Below, in pieces: positions 39,083 to 48,411 of a stretch of DNA of 64,000 bases (its first letter is position 1; the number at the start of each line of letters is the position of its first letter). This DNA is from Rummeliibacillus pycnus (GTDB lineage: Bacteria > Bacillota > Bacilli > Bacillales_A > Planococcaceae). The stretch spans positions 124,001 to 188,000 of the forward strand of contig NZ_KZ614145.1 of the NCBI RefSeq assembly GCF_002884495.1, given 5' to 3'. The translations under genes were made by a program, and so were the position numbers. Below the pieces are notes generated by a model. That model was not told the origin of the DNA and did no database searches. It was given only the letters and a program-made list of their open reading frames with translations.

Positions 39083-40894
39083 GTGAATTTATATAAAGAA
39101 TTGCAACCTGTTGATCGCCTATCCATTCGCGTACCTTTTCCTCTATCTAGTTATGACCGAAAGCTGATTACTCTTTTGTATCAACCGCTTATTGGAGCAG
39201 AACCAATTAGCCTCTATTTTTTGTTATGGGCTGAGGGAGAAAATGTAGATGATAGTACAAGATCACACTATCATTTGATGAACTCTTTAGACATGCCGAT
39301 TGGTAAAATTTTCAAATCAAGAATAGCTCTTGAAGCGATTGGATTATTACGCACTTGGCGTAAAGATCAGCAAGAAATGCGTTCTTTCATCTATGATGTG
39401 ATGCCACCTCTAGATGCAGCTACATTCTTTGATGATCCACTACTATCAATGTTCCTATTCAGTAAAATTGGTGAATCAGCATACCGAAATTTACGGCAAC
39501 GTTTTGTTTCAAAAGGAATGTCCAATTATGGCTATCAGGAAGTTTCAAGAACATTTACAGATGTTTATCGACCTGTTCAGCATAGTTTGCCATCTGATGA
39601 AATACAGCTTACAGGATTACAAGAAAAGCCAAAAGAATTGCCTTTTCACTATGAGGATTTTGATTTCAACCTATTAAGAGCGGGCTTATCGGAGCAACTT
39701 ATTCCGTCATCCGTATTAACAGCAGAAATCAAAGCAACGATTGCAAAATTAGCTTTTCTTTATCATTTAACACCACTTGATATGCAGAAAATTGTTTTAT
39801 TAGCGCTGGATGATCAAATGGTTTTGAGTGATTTACGTTTAAAAAAAGAAGCAGCAGATTATTATAAACTAACAGTATCGAAAGAACCTCCATCGATGCA
39901 ATCTGTCATCAAAAATCAACCGAAACAAGAAGTATTCACACAAACATCTTTAATAGATGAGGAAATCGATCCTATGGAGGCAGAGCTGATACGCTGGTTC
40001 GAAACATCTTCGCCAATTGATGTATTGACTGCAGTAGCAGGTGGCAAGGAGCCATTTCCTAATGATCGGCAGTTAGTAGAAGATTTGGTGATGCAATATG
40101 AAATTCCAACACCTGTTGTGAACGTATTAATTCATTATGTTTTTTTACGTAATAATGGGAAATTAAACCGCAAATATATTGAAACTATCGCATCCCATTG
40201 GCGTAATACAGGCGTCAAAACAGCCAGAGAAGCGATGAAGTTAGCAAGAGAGTTTGAAGAAAATAATGCAACTGATTCAAAAACAACAGCAATAAAAGAA
40301 ACAAAAGATTATTCAAAAGAATACAAATTGCTAAAAGCTGGGGCAGGTGTTTTTTATCAACTACCACAGTTTGTTGATTCGGAGTATTCAAATATAGAAG
40401 AATTAAAAAAAGAGTTAATTTCAATCTTTGATCGTGTAAAACCAATTGATTTATTAACAATGCTTGTAAAAGGGAAGACGCCTTTTGAAAAGGATGTAAA
40501 AGTGGTACAAGATTTTACTTCTAAGTATGATATGCAAACGCCTGTTGTGAATGTTCTTATTCATTATGCATATTACCTAAGTAATGCCAACTTAAATAGT
40601 GCATTCCTGCAAGCAATTGCTTCTAATTGGCAAAAAAACAGTGTTCAAACAGCTGAACAAGCTTTGGATTTTGCAAAAGAATATCAAGTTCAGAAAAGCC
40701 GAAAACAATTTATCCCAAAAGGAAAACAAACGGCAAAGCCTAAAAATGTTCCTGATTGGTACTATGAAAACAAATTAAAACAACAGAAGAAAAAAGAAGG
40801 ACAATCATCCGAAGAGAAGCAAACAGATTATGAAAAGAAACGTCGAGAAATATTGAAAAAACTAGGTATGAATGAAGGAGAGGTGGATTCATAA
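39083..40894 (+). CDS. dnaB: Replication initiation and membrane attachment protein DnaB, with duplicated C-terminal domain
   Basis: Gram-positive DnaB, which with DnaD and DnaI loads the replicative helicase at oriC and restart sites. It is 603 residues from GTG 39083 (AGGAG 8 nt upstream), against 472 in B. subtilis. The N-terminal winged-helix region includes LYQPLIGAEPISLYFLLW. Two collinear 81-residue copies of the DDBH2/DnaB_2 domain lie at 311-391 and 454-534; they share TPVVNVLIHY and about 44 percent identity in my hand alignment. The tail is basic and rich in lysine. dnaI overlaps its stop by one base. Confidence 0.93.
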   Translation: MNLYKELQPVDRLSIRVPFPLSSYDRKLITLLYQPLIGAEPISLYFLLWAEGENVDDSTRSHYHLMNSLDMPIGKIFKSRIALEAIGLLRTWRKDQQEMRSFIYDVMPPLDAATFFDDPLLSMFLFSKIGESAYRNLRQRFVSKGMSNYGYQEVSRTFTDVYRPVQHSLPSDEIQLTGLQEKPKELPFHYEDFDFNLLRAGLSEQLIPSSVLTAEIKATIAKLAFLYHLTPLDMQKIVLLALDDQMVLSDLRLKKEAADYYKLTVSKEPPSMQSVIKNQPKQEVFTQTSLIDEEIDPMEAELIRWFETSSPIDVLTAVAGGKEPFPNDRQLVEDLVMQYEIPTPVVNVLIHYVFLRNNGKLNRKYIETIASHWRNTGVKTAREAMKLAREFEENNATDSKTTAIKETKDYSKEYKLLKAGAGVFYQLPQFVDSEYSNIEELKKELISIFDRVKPIDLLTMLVKGKTPFEKDVKVVQDFTSKYDMQTPVVNVLIHYAYYLSNANLNSAFLQAIASNWQKNSVQTAEQALDFAKEYQVQKSRKQFIPKGKQTAKPKNVPDWYYENKLKQQKKKEGQSSEEKQTDYEKKRREILKKLGMNEGEVDS

Positions 40895-41841
40895 TGGAAC
40901 CAATCAACAATGAATTGAAAAAGATGATGGATTCACAATTTCAAGCACGTTACAATGAAATGCAAAGAGAAATACTTGAGAATAAAGGAGTTCAAAAATT
41001 CTTAGCTGATCATGATCAAGTAGCAAACCGTGAAATGGTTGAAAGAGGTTTAGGAAAACTTTACGAATATGTTAATCAACAACATGATTGTGGCCAATGT
41101 GAGTCTGTCGCTACTTGTAAAAACGCTATAAACGGATTTGTTCCAAAACTAACCATTATTCGAGGGCAAATAGATGTAGAATACGTTCCTTGTCAAACAA
41201 AGAGAATGGAGGATGCCCGTCGCAAAGCAGCTTCTATGATTTCGAGTATGCATATGCCAAAAGATGTTCTCAAGGCGAAAATCAGTGACTTAGATACGAG
41301 CAATGAGTCTAAAAAGGCAATTCGAACGTTTGCAGAATTATTTATACAAAAAGTACGCAATACAGGGAACTTACCGAGAAGTGGATATTATATCTATGGT
41401 AATTTTGGTGTCGGTAAATCGTATGTACTTGGAGCAATTGCGAATGAGCTTGCTACAATGGAGATCAAAACGGTTATGGTTTATGTACCTGATTTCCTAA
41501 GTGAATTGAAAAGTTCCATTCAAGATCAGTCACTACAAGAAAAGGTTGACTTTGTAAAAAAAGCACCTGTCCTTATGTTAGATGACTTAGGTGCTGAAAG
41601 CTTATCTGCTTGGACTAGAGATGAAATTATCGGAACGATTTTACAATTCCGTATGAATGAAGGATTACCAGTCTTCATCACATCTAATTATAATTACGAT
41701 CAGCTTGAAAATCATTTTGCAACAACTCAAAAAGGCGACGTAGATGTGATTAAAGCAGCCAGAATAATGGAACGTATTAAAGCATTAACGACAGACTTTG
41801 AAATGATTGGGGAAAATAGACGACTTTATCAAATTGATTAA
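40894..41841 (+). CDS. dnaI: Primosomal protein DnaI (helicase loader)
   Basis: AAA+ ATPase that loads the DnaC-type helicase. 315 residues: N-terminal helicase-binding domain with zinc ligands around HDCGQCESVATCKN, then the ATPase with Walker A GNFGVGKS near residue 170 and Walker B VLMLDDLGAE. The ATG overlaps the dnaB stop codon, so translation is coupled. Confidence 0.96.
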   Translation: MEPINNELKKMMDSQFQARYNEMQREILENKGVQKFLADHDQVANREMVERGLGKLYEYVNQQHDCGQCESVATCKNAINGFVPKLTIIRGQIDVEYVPCQTKRMEDARRKAASMISSMHMPKDVLKAKISDLDTSNESKKAIRTFAELFIQKVRNTGNLPRSGYYIYGNFGVGKSYVLGAIANELATMEIKTVMVYVPDFLSELKSSIQDQSLQEKVDFVKKAPVLMLDDLGAESLSAWTRDEIIGTILQFRMNEGLPVFITSNYNYDQLENHFATTQKGDVDVIKAARIMERIKALTTDFEMIGENRRLYQID

Positions 41842-41904
41842 GACGTAAATTGATACTTGATTTTTAAAAGTATTCAGTATATAATTTCAGTCATAATCTA
41901 AATT

Positions 41905-42160
41905 GAAATGCTTAGAAAAGGACAACAATTTTCTGCACGACTCAAAGAGAGGGAAGCCTTGGCTGAAAGCTTCTTAGTAACGGCACAAAATTTACCGCCT
42001 TGGAGCAGCGACAGTGAATGAAAAGTAATTGTCGACGGTTGCGGCCCGTTAGCCGATCTAGAGCTTCATCTATGTAATGCTTTTTAGCTTACTTAGAAGG
42101 AAGAAGGGTGGAACCACGAGTATAATCTCGTCCCTTTGTGGACGGGATTTTTTTTATGCA
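41905..42160 (+). promoter_or_regulatory. T-box riboswitch leader of thrS
   Basis: The T-box core AGGGTGGAACCACG (42105-42118) is preceded by a stem I region with AAGAGAGGGAAGCC and followed by a terminator, ATCTCGTCC..GGACGGGAT with a T8 run (42125-42158). Uncharged tRNA-Thr should stabilise the antiterminator and allow thrS transcription. I did not assign the specifier codon with certainty. Confidence 0.92.
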
Positions 42161-42200
42161 ATTATTTAAGTGCTGAGGGATCTTGGGTTTAAGGTAGAGC

Positions 42201-42271
42201 GTCTAAGTGCGCCGCGTCCTGTGACAACGACTATCTGACTCACATTCTTGGCGCTCTCGAGGGCTGATCAG
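42201..42271. repeat. 71-bp repeat module D, copy in the thrS leader
   Basis: Begins GTCTAAGTGCGCC and ends GGCTGATCAG; alignable without gaps to 44707-44777 at roughly three of four positions. It lies between the T-box terminator and the thrS ribosome binding site, so it is part of the long untranslated region. Confidence 0.65.
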
Positions 42272-42367
42272 GAAAGTGCTGTAGCTTCTCAATTTAAATT
42301 GTGCATAGAAAATTTCTCCAGCTTGTGGCCCAGAGCTCTTGAATATATAAAAAAAGGAGAGATTATT

Positions 42368-44305
42368 ATGGCAGACATGATCAAATTAACATTCCCTGAC
42401 AGCTCAGTAAAAGAGTTTGAAAAAGGTATTACTACTGATGCAGTTGCACTATCAATTAGCCCAGGATTACGTAAAAAAGCAATTGTGGGTAAATTTAATG
42501 GCGTATTAGTTGATACTAAGACTCCTCTTAATGAAGACGGTTCAATTGCAATCATTACACCTTCTGATGATGAAGCACTTGAAGTATTACGTCACTCAAC
42601 AGCCCATCTATTAGCTCAAGCTGTTAAACGTTTATTCCCTGGTGTAAAACTTGGTGTTGGTCCTGTAATTGAAGGTGGTTTCTACTACGATATTGATTCT
42701 CCAGAACCAATCACTTCTGAGGATTTTCAACGTATTGAAAAAGAAATGAAGAAAATTGTTGCAGAAAATATTGAAATCGTACGTCATGATGTTTCACGTG
42801 CAGAAGCGAAAAAACGCTTTGAAGAAATTAGTGATGAGTATAAACTAGAGCTTCTTGAAGCAATTCCTGAAGACGAACAAGTTTCAATCTACGAACAAGG
42901 TGATTTCTTCGATCTATGCCGTGGGGTACATGTACCTTCTACAGGTAAAATTAAAGAATTTAAATTATTATCAATTGCTGGTGCCTATTGGAGAGGTAAC
43001 TCAGACAACAAAATGCTTCAACGTATTTACGGTACAGCTTTCTTCGATAAAAAAGATTTAAAAGCACATCTTGAAATGCTTGAAGAAGCAAAAGAACGTG
43101 ACCACCGTAAAATTGGTAAAGAACTCGAACTATTCACTACAAACAAATTAGTAGGTCAAGGTTTACCACTATGGTTACCAAATGGTGCTACAATTCGCCG
43201 TACAATCGAACGATACATTGTGGATAAAGAAGTATCTCTTGGTTACAAACACGTTTACACTCCAGTACTAGGTTCTAAAGAACTTTACGTAACATCAGGT
43301 CACTGGGATCACTACCAAGAAGATATGTTCCCACCAATGGAAATGGACAACGAGACATTAGTGCTTCGTCCAATGAACTGCCCTCACCACATGATGGTCT
43401 ATAAATCAGCAATGCGTTCATACCGCGATCTGCCATTCCGTGTTGCAGAACTTGGTACAATGCACCGTTATGAAATGAGTGGCGCTGTTTCTGGTTTACA
43501 ACGTGTTCGAGGCATGACTTTAAATGACGCTCACCTTTTCGTTCGTCCAGACCAAATCAAAGAAGAATTCAAAAAAGTAGTTGAATTAATCCTATCTGTT
43601 TATAAAGACTTCGATTTAAACGACTATGAATTCCGTCTTTCATACCGTGATCCAGAAGATACTGAAAAGTACTTCGATGACGATGAAATGTGGGAAAAAG
43701 CACAAAGTATGCTAAAAGAAGCAATGGATGACCTTGGCTTAAGTTATTACGAAGCTGAAGGTGAAGCAGCATTCTATGGTCCAAAACTTGACGTTCAAGT
43801 GAAAACTGCAATTGGTAAACAAGAAACTTTATCTACAGTTCAACTTGACTTCTTATTACCAGAACGCTTTGACTTACACTACATTGGTGAAGATGGTAAA
43901 CAACATCGTCCAGTCGTTATTCACCGTGGTGTTGTATCTACTATGGAACGTTTTGTAGCCTTCCTAATCGAAGAGTACAAAGGTGCATTCCCAACTTGGT
44001 TAGCGCCAGTTCAAGTTCAAGTAATTCCTGTTTCTAACGATGTACACTTCGATTACGCGAAAGGTGTACAAGAAAAACTTCAAGCAGCAGGCTTCCGTGT
44101 AGAAATGGATTACCGTGACGAAAAACTTGGTTATAAAATCCGTGAAGCACAAATGAAGAAAATCCCTTACATGCTTGTATTAGGTGATAAAGAATTAGAA
44201 GATGGCAGCGTAAACGTTCGTCGTTATGGCTCAAAAGATTCTGAAACAGTACCATTTGAAGAATTCTTAAAAGCCATTCAAGAAGACGTAGCTCATAAAG
44301 GTTAA
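42368..44305 (+). CDS. thrS: Threonyl-tRNA synthetase
   Basis: 645 residues from ATG 42368 (AAAAGGAGAG upstream). TGS domain (about 1-63), editing domain with [12 protein letters not shown], class II core with zinc-binding RPMNCPHHM and DAHLF, motif 3 [11 protein letters not shown], and a C-terminal anticodon-binding domain. A longer reading frame back to 42248 runs through repeat D and is not translated. Controlled by the T-box above. Confidence 0.97.
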   Translation: MADMIKLTFPDSSVKEFEKGITTDAVALSISPGLRKKAIVGKFNGVLVDTKTPLNEDGSIAIITPSDDEALEVLRHSTAHLLAQAVKRLFPGVKLGVGPVIEGGFYYDIDSPEPITSEDFQRIEKEMKKIVAENIEIVRHDVSRAEAKKRFEEISDEYKLELLEAIPEDEQVSIYEQGDFFDLCRGVHVPSTGKIKEFKLLSIAGAYWRGNSDNKMLQRIYGTAFFDKKDLKAHLEMLEEAKERDHRKIGKELELFTTNKLVGQGLPLWLPNGATIRRTIERYIVDKEVSLGYKHVYTPVLGSKELYVTSGHWDHYQEDMFPPMEMDNETLVLRPMNCPHHMMVYKSAMRSYRDLPFRVAELGTMHRYEMSGAVSGLQRVRGMTLNDAHLFVRPDQIKEEFKKVVELILSVYKDFDLNDYEFRLSYRDPEDTEKYFDDDEMWEKAQSMLKEAMDDLGLSYYEAEGEAAFYGPKLDVQVKTAIGKQETLSTVQLDFLLPERFDLHYIGEDGKQHRPVVIHRGVVSTMERFVAFLIEEYKGAFPTWLAPVQVQVIPVSNDVHFDYAKGVQEKLQAAGFRVEMDYRDEKLGYKIREAQMKKIPYMLVLGDKELEDGSVNVRRYGSKDSETVPFEEFLKAIQEDVAHKG

Positions 44306-44424
44306 AAGCGAATGGCGCTCGTTAAGCTTTGTCGGTCAGATGTTCTACACGCGAAGAGGCGCTCTTTGCCTCACAGCGGGGAGGTTATCTGGTCCGAAAA
44401 GCTAGCGCCAGTAGCTGGATAAGG
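44304..44424. repeat. Hairpin repeat family A, distal copy
   Basis: About 121 bp similar to the tandem units at 8206-8449. Where those pair AAGTGCT with AGCACTT, this copy pairs TGGCGCT with AGCGCCA, so both arms changed together. It directly abuts the thrS stop codon. Confidence 0.85.
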
Positions 44425-44468
44425 TTAAAGAGCGAAGAAAGCTTATTTTACTAATTATAATAGAAGAT

Positions 44469-44508
44469 AAAGCACATCCTTACTACTAAGGTAAGAATGT
44501 GCTTTTTT
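44469..44508 (+). terminator. Rho-independent terminator downstream of thrS
   Basis: AAAGCACATcc TTAC pairs with GTAAgaATGTGCTTT, followed by a T-run. Confidence 0.8.
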
Positions 44509-44632
44509 ATGACAATGTTTAAAATAACTCTAGTACTCCTATTCCAGTAGAAATAGAATTGGCATATGATTTGGTAGAAAGTAAATATATAGATGAAATT
44601 TTTTAAGGGAATTTTGTATAGCCATCTTAGTT

Positions 44633-44810
44633 GAAGTGGAATTAGCGAAGACTCCTGTGGGAAAACGGACTAGACGAGACCCCGCAGGAAGCGATTAAGG
44701 AACAGAGTCTAAGAACGCCACGTCCTGTGGCAAGGACTCCGTGACCAACATCCTGTTGCCCTGAGGAAGCTCGTCAGTTCGCCCACGGAAAGCGATGCTA
44801 AATCCACTTC
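44633..44810. repeat. 178-bp palindrome-ended repeat containing module D
   Basis: Ends are inverted: GAAGTGGAATTAGC (44633) and GCTAAATCCACTTC (to 44810), 13 of 14 complementary. Inside are CTCCTGTGGGAAA, GAGACCCCGCAGGAAGCG and GCCCACGGAAAGCG, shared with repeat family B, and module D (44707-44777). No coding potential. Confidence 0.75.
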
Positions 44811-44924
44811 CACTTCATGAAAATGCAGATTTAAATCGATCTAATATATAAAAGAAAATATATAAAAGAAATTATAATAATCATTGACAAAGTTTATATG
44901 ACATGATAAACTAATAAAGGTTAA

Positions 44925-45082
44925 TGAATACAAGTTTGTGGTTGAAGAAGAGGCTGCCCGCTTCTCACCTGATCGATCTAAGCAATTAGTGTTGACAGGT
45001 TACATGATAGAACGGATCACGCATTTCGGCGTGTACATATATCTTGCGGGCGGACATTTCGACTATGTCCGCCCTTTTTTAG
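44925..45082 (+). promoter_or_regulatory. Ribosomal protein L20 leader of infC operon
   Basis: The region before infC holds GAAGAGGCTGCCCGCTTCTC and a strong terminator, GGGCGGACAT / ATGTCCGCCC plus T6 (45048-45081), matching the Bacillus L20 leader in which excess L20 promotes premature termination. An apparent open frame across it has no ribosome binding site. Confidence 0.85.
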
Positions 45083-45164
45083 TGGACATCGAAATAACCG
45101 TACCGATTCATCGGGCAACTAGCCCAAACCATGTATTCGCGACACTACTTGGAGGTGGATTGTT

Positions 45165-45683
45165 ATTAGCAAAGACATGTATGTAAACGAAGGCATTCGC
45201 GCTCGTGAACTTCGTCTAATCGATCATAATGGTGATCAGCTTGGAGTAAAATCACGCAATGAAGCCTTAACTATTGCAGAACGTGCAAATTTGGATCTTG
45301 TCCTTGTGGCTCCTCAAGCCAAGCCACCGGTCGCTCGTATCATGGACTATGGTAAATTCAAATTCGAGCAACAAAAGAAAGATCGCGAAGTACGCAAAAA
45401 CCAAAAAGTTATCGTGATGAAAGAAGTAAGACTAAGTCCTACTATTGACGAACACGATTTCCAAACAAAATTGCGTAACGGGATTAAGTTCCTTGAAAAA
45501 GGGGACAAAGTGAAAGCATCTATTCGCTTTAAAGGTCGTGCAATTACGCACAAAGAAATCGGCCAAAAAGTATTAGATCGCTTCGCAGAAGCTTGTGCTG
45601 AAGTTGCAACGGTTGAACAAAAACCGAAAATGGAAGGCAGAAGCATGTTCTTAGTACTTCAACCTAAGAACGAAAAAAAATAA
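45165..45683 (+). CDS. infC: Translation initiation factor IF-3, probable ATT start
   Basis: 172 residues if read from ATT 45165, giving [15 protein letters not shown], the N-terminus found in B. subtilis InfC, which also uses an AUU start. GGAGGTG (45151-45157) is 7 nt from this ATT but 19 nt from the first in-frame ATG (45177). IF-3 rejects non-standard starts, so the AUU codon allows self-limiting synthesis. Motifs include [12 protein letters not shown] and [14 protein letters not shown]. First gene of infC-rpmI-rplT. Confidence 0.93.
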   Translation: MSKDMYVNEGIRARELRLIDHNGDQLGVKSRNEALTIAERANLDLVLVAPQAKPPVARIMDYGKFKFEQQKKDREVRKNQKVIVMKEVRLSPTIDEHDFQTKLRNGIKFLEKGDKVKASIRFKGRAITHKEIGQKVLDRFAEACAEVATVEQKPKMEGRSMFLVLQPKNEKK

Positions 45684-45715
45684 GTTTTAGTCGAACAGTT
45701 TAGGAGGAATTCGAA

Positions 45716-45916
45716 ATGCCAAAAATGAAAACTCACCGTGGCGCAGCTAAACGTTTCAAAAAAACGGGTACTGGTAAATTAAAATATGACCGTGCTTTCG
45801 GTAGCCACTTATTCGCAAACAAATCTACAAAAGCAAAACGTCACTTACGTAAAGCAAACATCGTTTCTTCAGGTGACTTCAAACGCATCAAATCTTTACT
45901 TACGAACATTAAATAA
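45716..45916 (+). CDS. rpmI: 50S ribosomal protein L35
   Basis: 66-residue very basic protein beginning [20 protein letters not shown], the L35 signature. GGAGGAATTCG ribosome binding site. It lies 32 nt after infC and is co-regulated by the L20 leader. Confidence 0.98.
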   Translation: MPKMKTHRGAAKRFKKTGTGKLKYDRAFGSHLFANKSTKAKRHLRKANIVSSGDFKRIKSLLTNIK

Positions 45917-45966
45917 TTCGAAAATAACAATATATTCATGTAATTGAATAGCAGGAGGTAATTAGT

Positions 45967-46326
45967 ATGCCACGCGTAAAAGGCGGTACTGTAACACGCG
46001 CTCGTCGTAAAAAAGTTTTAAAATTAGCTAAAGGTTACTTTGGCTCTAAACACACATTATATAAAGTTGCTAACCAAGCAGTCATGAAATCAGGTCAATA
46101 TGCATACCGTGACCGTCGTCAAAAGAAACGTGATTTCCGTAAATTATGGATTACTCGTATCAACGCTGCTGCTCGCATCAACGGTCTTTCTTACAGCCGT
46201 TTAATGCATGGTTTAAAAGTTGCTGAAATCGAAGTTAACCGTAAAATGTTAGCTGATTTAGCAGTAAACGATGCAGCTGCATTCGCTCAATTAGCAGACG
46301 CTGCTAAAAAAGCAATCGTTAAATAA
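45967..46326 (+). CDS. rplT: 50S ribosomal protein L20
   Basis: 119-residue basic protein that binds 23S rRNA early in assembly and represses its own operon at the leader. Begins [26 protein letters not shown] ribosome binding site. Last gene of the operon, followed by a strong terminator. Confidence 0.98.
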   Translation: MPRVKGGTVTRARRKKVLKLAKGYFGSKHTLYKVANQAVMKSGQYAYRDRRQKKRDFRKLWITRINAAARINGLSYSRLMHGLKVAEIEVNRKMLADLAVNDAAAFAQLADAAKKAIVK

Positions 46327-46347
46327 TATATGCAATTAGCATATTTT

Positions 46348-46385
46348 AAGCCTATGAATGTTATACATTCATAGGCTTTTTTTTA
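46348..46385 (+). terminator. Rho-independent terminator after rplT
   Basis: AAGCCTATGAATG / CATTCATAGGCTT stem with a 5-nt loop and T8. Confidence 0.92.
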
Positions 46386-46462
46386 AAGCTATATTCTATT
46401 TTGGGGGTATTCATTCAATATAGCGAAGAGTAATAGAAAAAAGTAAAGTTTCATTAAATAAA

Positions 46463-46501
46463 GGAAAAACCTTTCGCTCACAACGAACGAAAGGTTTTTC
46501 G
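46463..46501 (-). terminator. Terminator after nsrR (bidirectional shape)
   Basis: GAAAAACCTTTCG / CGAAAGGTTTTTC stem. It lies just downstream of the minus-strand nsrR gene and has T-rich flank in that direction. Confidence 0.85.
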
Positions 46502-46513
46502 CTATTTTAGGAA

Positions 46514-46951
46514 CTACTCCTTGAAAAGTATAGCTGCCATTTCCTCTTTTGAATGAAGAAAATCACTTAGTCTATATTCGTCTAAAACTGATATATAAGC
46601 ATGAAGTGCCTTATTTAATGCACCTTTCAAATTACATACGGGAGAGATGATACAACCAATAGATTCAGGATTAAAACAATCGACTAGATAGAAATCTTCC
46701 TCAGTTTGTCGAATAACCTTACCGATAACAATATCCTCAGGCTTCATTGCAAGATGAATACCACCACCACGACCACGAATGGTTTCAATATATCCAAGCT
46801 TACCAAGCTCATGTGTAACTTTCATTAAATGATTCTTTGAAATTCCATATGCATCCGATATTTCTTTAATCGTGGCTAGCTTCTCAGGTTCCATGGCACC
46901 AAGATAGAGCAGGACACGTAAAGAATAATCGGTATATAAAGTTAATCGCAT
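46514..46951 (-). CDS. nsrR: Rrf2-family nitric-oxide sensing repressor NsrR
   Basis: 145 residues from the ATG at 46951: N-terminal winged helix (LRVLLYLGAM.. ISKNHLMKVTHELGKLGYI) and three cysteines at 92, 100 and 106, the positions of the iron-sulfur ligands in B. subtilis NsrR. NsrR represses genes until NO damages its cluster. It is divergent from hmp, the main NO-detoxifying gene, across 201 bp with three operator-like palindromes. A longer frame upstream of the ATG lacks a binding site. Confidence 0.92.
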   Translation of the reverse strand: MRLTLYTDYSLRVLLYLGAMEPEKLATIKEISDAYGISKNHLMKVTHELGKLGYIETIRGRGGGIHLAMKPEDIVIGKVIRQTEEDFYLVDCFNPESIGCIISPVCNLKGALNKALHAYISVLDEYRLSDFLHSKEEMAAILFKE

Positions 46952-47011
46952 CCAAAACACCACCATTTCTATAACTATTATACCATGTAAAGTAAAACCC
47001 ACGTTAATTTT

Positions 47012-47100
47012 AAAAGATACTTTTTAAATATGTCTTTTTCGTCAAAAGATATATTTAAAATATGTCTTTTTTGTTAAAGATGTATTTTTAATATTGCTTT
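47012..47100. promoter_or_regulatory. Three phased NsrR-type operators between nsrR and hmp
   Basis: Three related dyads start at 47012, 47044 and 47076, each 32 bp apart. Each reads approximately AAAGAT-A/T run-(T/A)TGTCTTT or a variant; the middle one, AAGATATATTT / AAATATGTCTT, is the most symmetric. The third overlaps the hmp -35. Confidence 0.65.
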
Positions 47101-47122
47101 AAAGAAAAAACGGGTGTATCTT
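47094..47122 (+). promoter_or_regulatory. hmp promoter
   Basis: TTGCTT (47094-47099), 17 bp, TATCTT (47117-47122), 31 nt before the ATG. The -35 is inside the third operator, consistent with repression. Confidence 0.5.
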
Positions 47123-47152
47123 TTAGTTGTTAAAAGAAAAGGAGTGTTGATC

Positions 47153-48343
47153 ATGTTATCTCAACAAACTATGGATATCGTAAAATCTACTGCACCAGTA
47201 TTAGAAGTACACGGAACAGCCATTACAAAAACTTTTTATAAAAATATGTTCGCAGCACATCCAGAATTATTAAACATCTTCAACCATGCTAACCAAGCAA
47301 AAGGTCGTCAACAAGCAGCGTTAGCTAACACAGTTTATGCAGCAGCAGTGCACATTGAAAATTTAGGAGCAATTATGCCAGTTGTTCGCCAAATTGCACA
47401 AAAACACCGTAGCTTAGGGATTAAACCAGAACATTACCCAATCGTTGGAGAATTTTTACTAGGCGCAATTAAGGAAGTTCTTGGGGATGCAGCAACTGAT
47501 GAAATTATCAATGCTTGGGCAGAAGCATATGGCGTAATTGCTGATGCATTCATGGCAACTGAAGAAGAAATGTATAAAGAAGCTGAAAGCCAAGAAGGTG
47601 GTTGGAGATTCTTCAAAGAATTTGAAATCGCTGATAAAGTGAAAGAAAACGATGAAATTACTTCATTCTACTTAAGACCAGTTGCAGGAAAAGAATTACC
47701 TGAATATAAACCAGGTCAATACATTACAGTTCAAGTTCAAATCCCTGGTGAAGAATACGCTCATAACCGTCAATATAGCTTATCAAGAGCTCCAAAAAAA
47801 GATGCATTCTTCCGTATTTCAGTGAAACGTGAAGATTTAAACGATCCACAAGGTAAAGTATCCGTTTATCTACACAACCAAGCGCAAATTGGTGATCGTA
47901 TTAAAGTTAGTGCACCTGCAGGAGATTTCCAATTAGACCTTGCATCTAAAGCACCAGTAACATTCATCGCCGGTGGTGTTGGGATTACGCCATTAATGAG
48001 TATGTTCGATACTTTAGCTGCACTTGATGCAAATAGAAAAACAACACTTATCCACAGTGCACGTACAGCAAAATTACATGTTTTCGACAAAGAAATTTCT
48101 TCAAACTTAGAAAAAATGCCTAATGCAAGTTATATCGCATTAAATACAGATGAAGTTGGGCACATCACAAAAGAATTCTTAGAAGAAAACGTAAGTCTTG
48201 AAAATGATGTTTATGTTTGTGGACCAGCAGTATTCATGGAAGCAATTATCAACCATTTATATGAAATTGGTTTCAAAGAATCTCAAATCCATTTCGAATT
48301 CTTCGGACCAGCAATGCAACTAAAAGTAAACGCTAACGCATAA
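47153..48343 (+). CDS. hmp: Flavohemoglobin Hmp (nitric oxide dioxygenase)
   Basis: Converts NO and oxygen to nitrate using NAD(P)H. 396 residues from ATG 47153 (AAAAGGAGTG upstream): globin domain (about 1-137) with proximal heme ligand H85 in QKHRSLGIKPEHY, FAD domain with RQYSLS, and NAD domain with AGGVGITPLMSMF. It pairs with the divergent nsrR. This block is not at this place in B. subtilis. Confidence 0.97.
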   Translation: MLSQQTMDIVKSTAPVLEVHGTAITKTFYKNMFAAHPELLNIFNHANQAKGRQQAALANTVYAAAVHIENLGAIMPVVRQIAQKHRSLGIKPEHYPIVGEFLLGAIKEVLGDAATDEIINAWAEAYGVIADAFMATEEEMYKEAESQEGGWRFFKEFEIADKVKENDEITSFYLRPVAGKELPEYKPGQYITVQVQIPGEEYAHNRQYSLSRAPKKDAFFRISVKREDLNDPQGKVSVYLHNQAQIGDRIKVSAPAGDFQLDLASKAPVTFIAGGVGITPLMSMFDTLAALDANRKTTLIHSARTAKLHVFDKEISSNLEKMPNASYIALNTDEVGHITKEFLEENVSLENDVYVCGPAVFMEAIINHLYEIGFKESQIHFEFFGPAMQLKVNANA

Positions 48344-48373
48344 TAGCAAAATAAAAAAATAGCAAAGAGCCAA

Positions 48374-48411
48374 AAAAGTAGCCAGAGAAGTATATCTGGC
48401 TGCTTTTTAAT
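48374..48411 (+). terminator. Rho-independent terminator after hmp
   Basis: AAAGTAGCCAGA / TCTGGCTGCTTT stem (one wobble) with an 8-nt loop, then T5. Confidence 0.85.

Noticed and set aside
42248-42367. 40-residue N-terminal extension of ThrS
   Set aside because: It translates repeat module D and the leader; ThrS families begin at the MADMIKLTF-type start at 42368.
44938-45186. 82-residue open frame upstream of infC
   Set aside because: It spans the L20 leader and its terminator, has no ribosome binding site and overlaps the true infC start in another frame.
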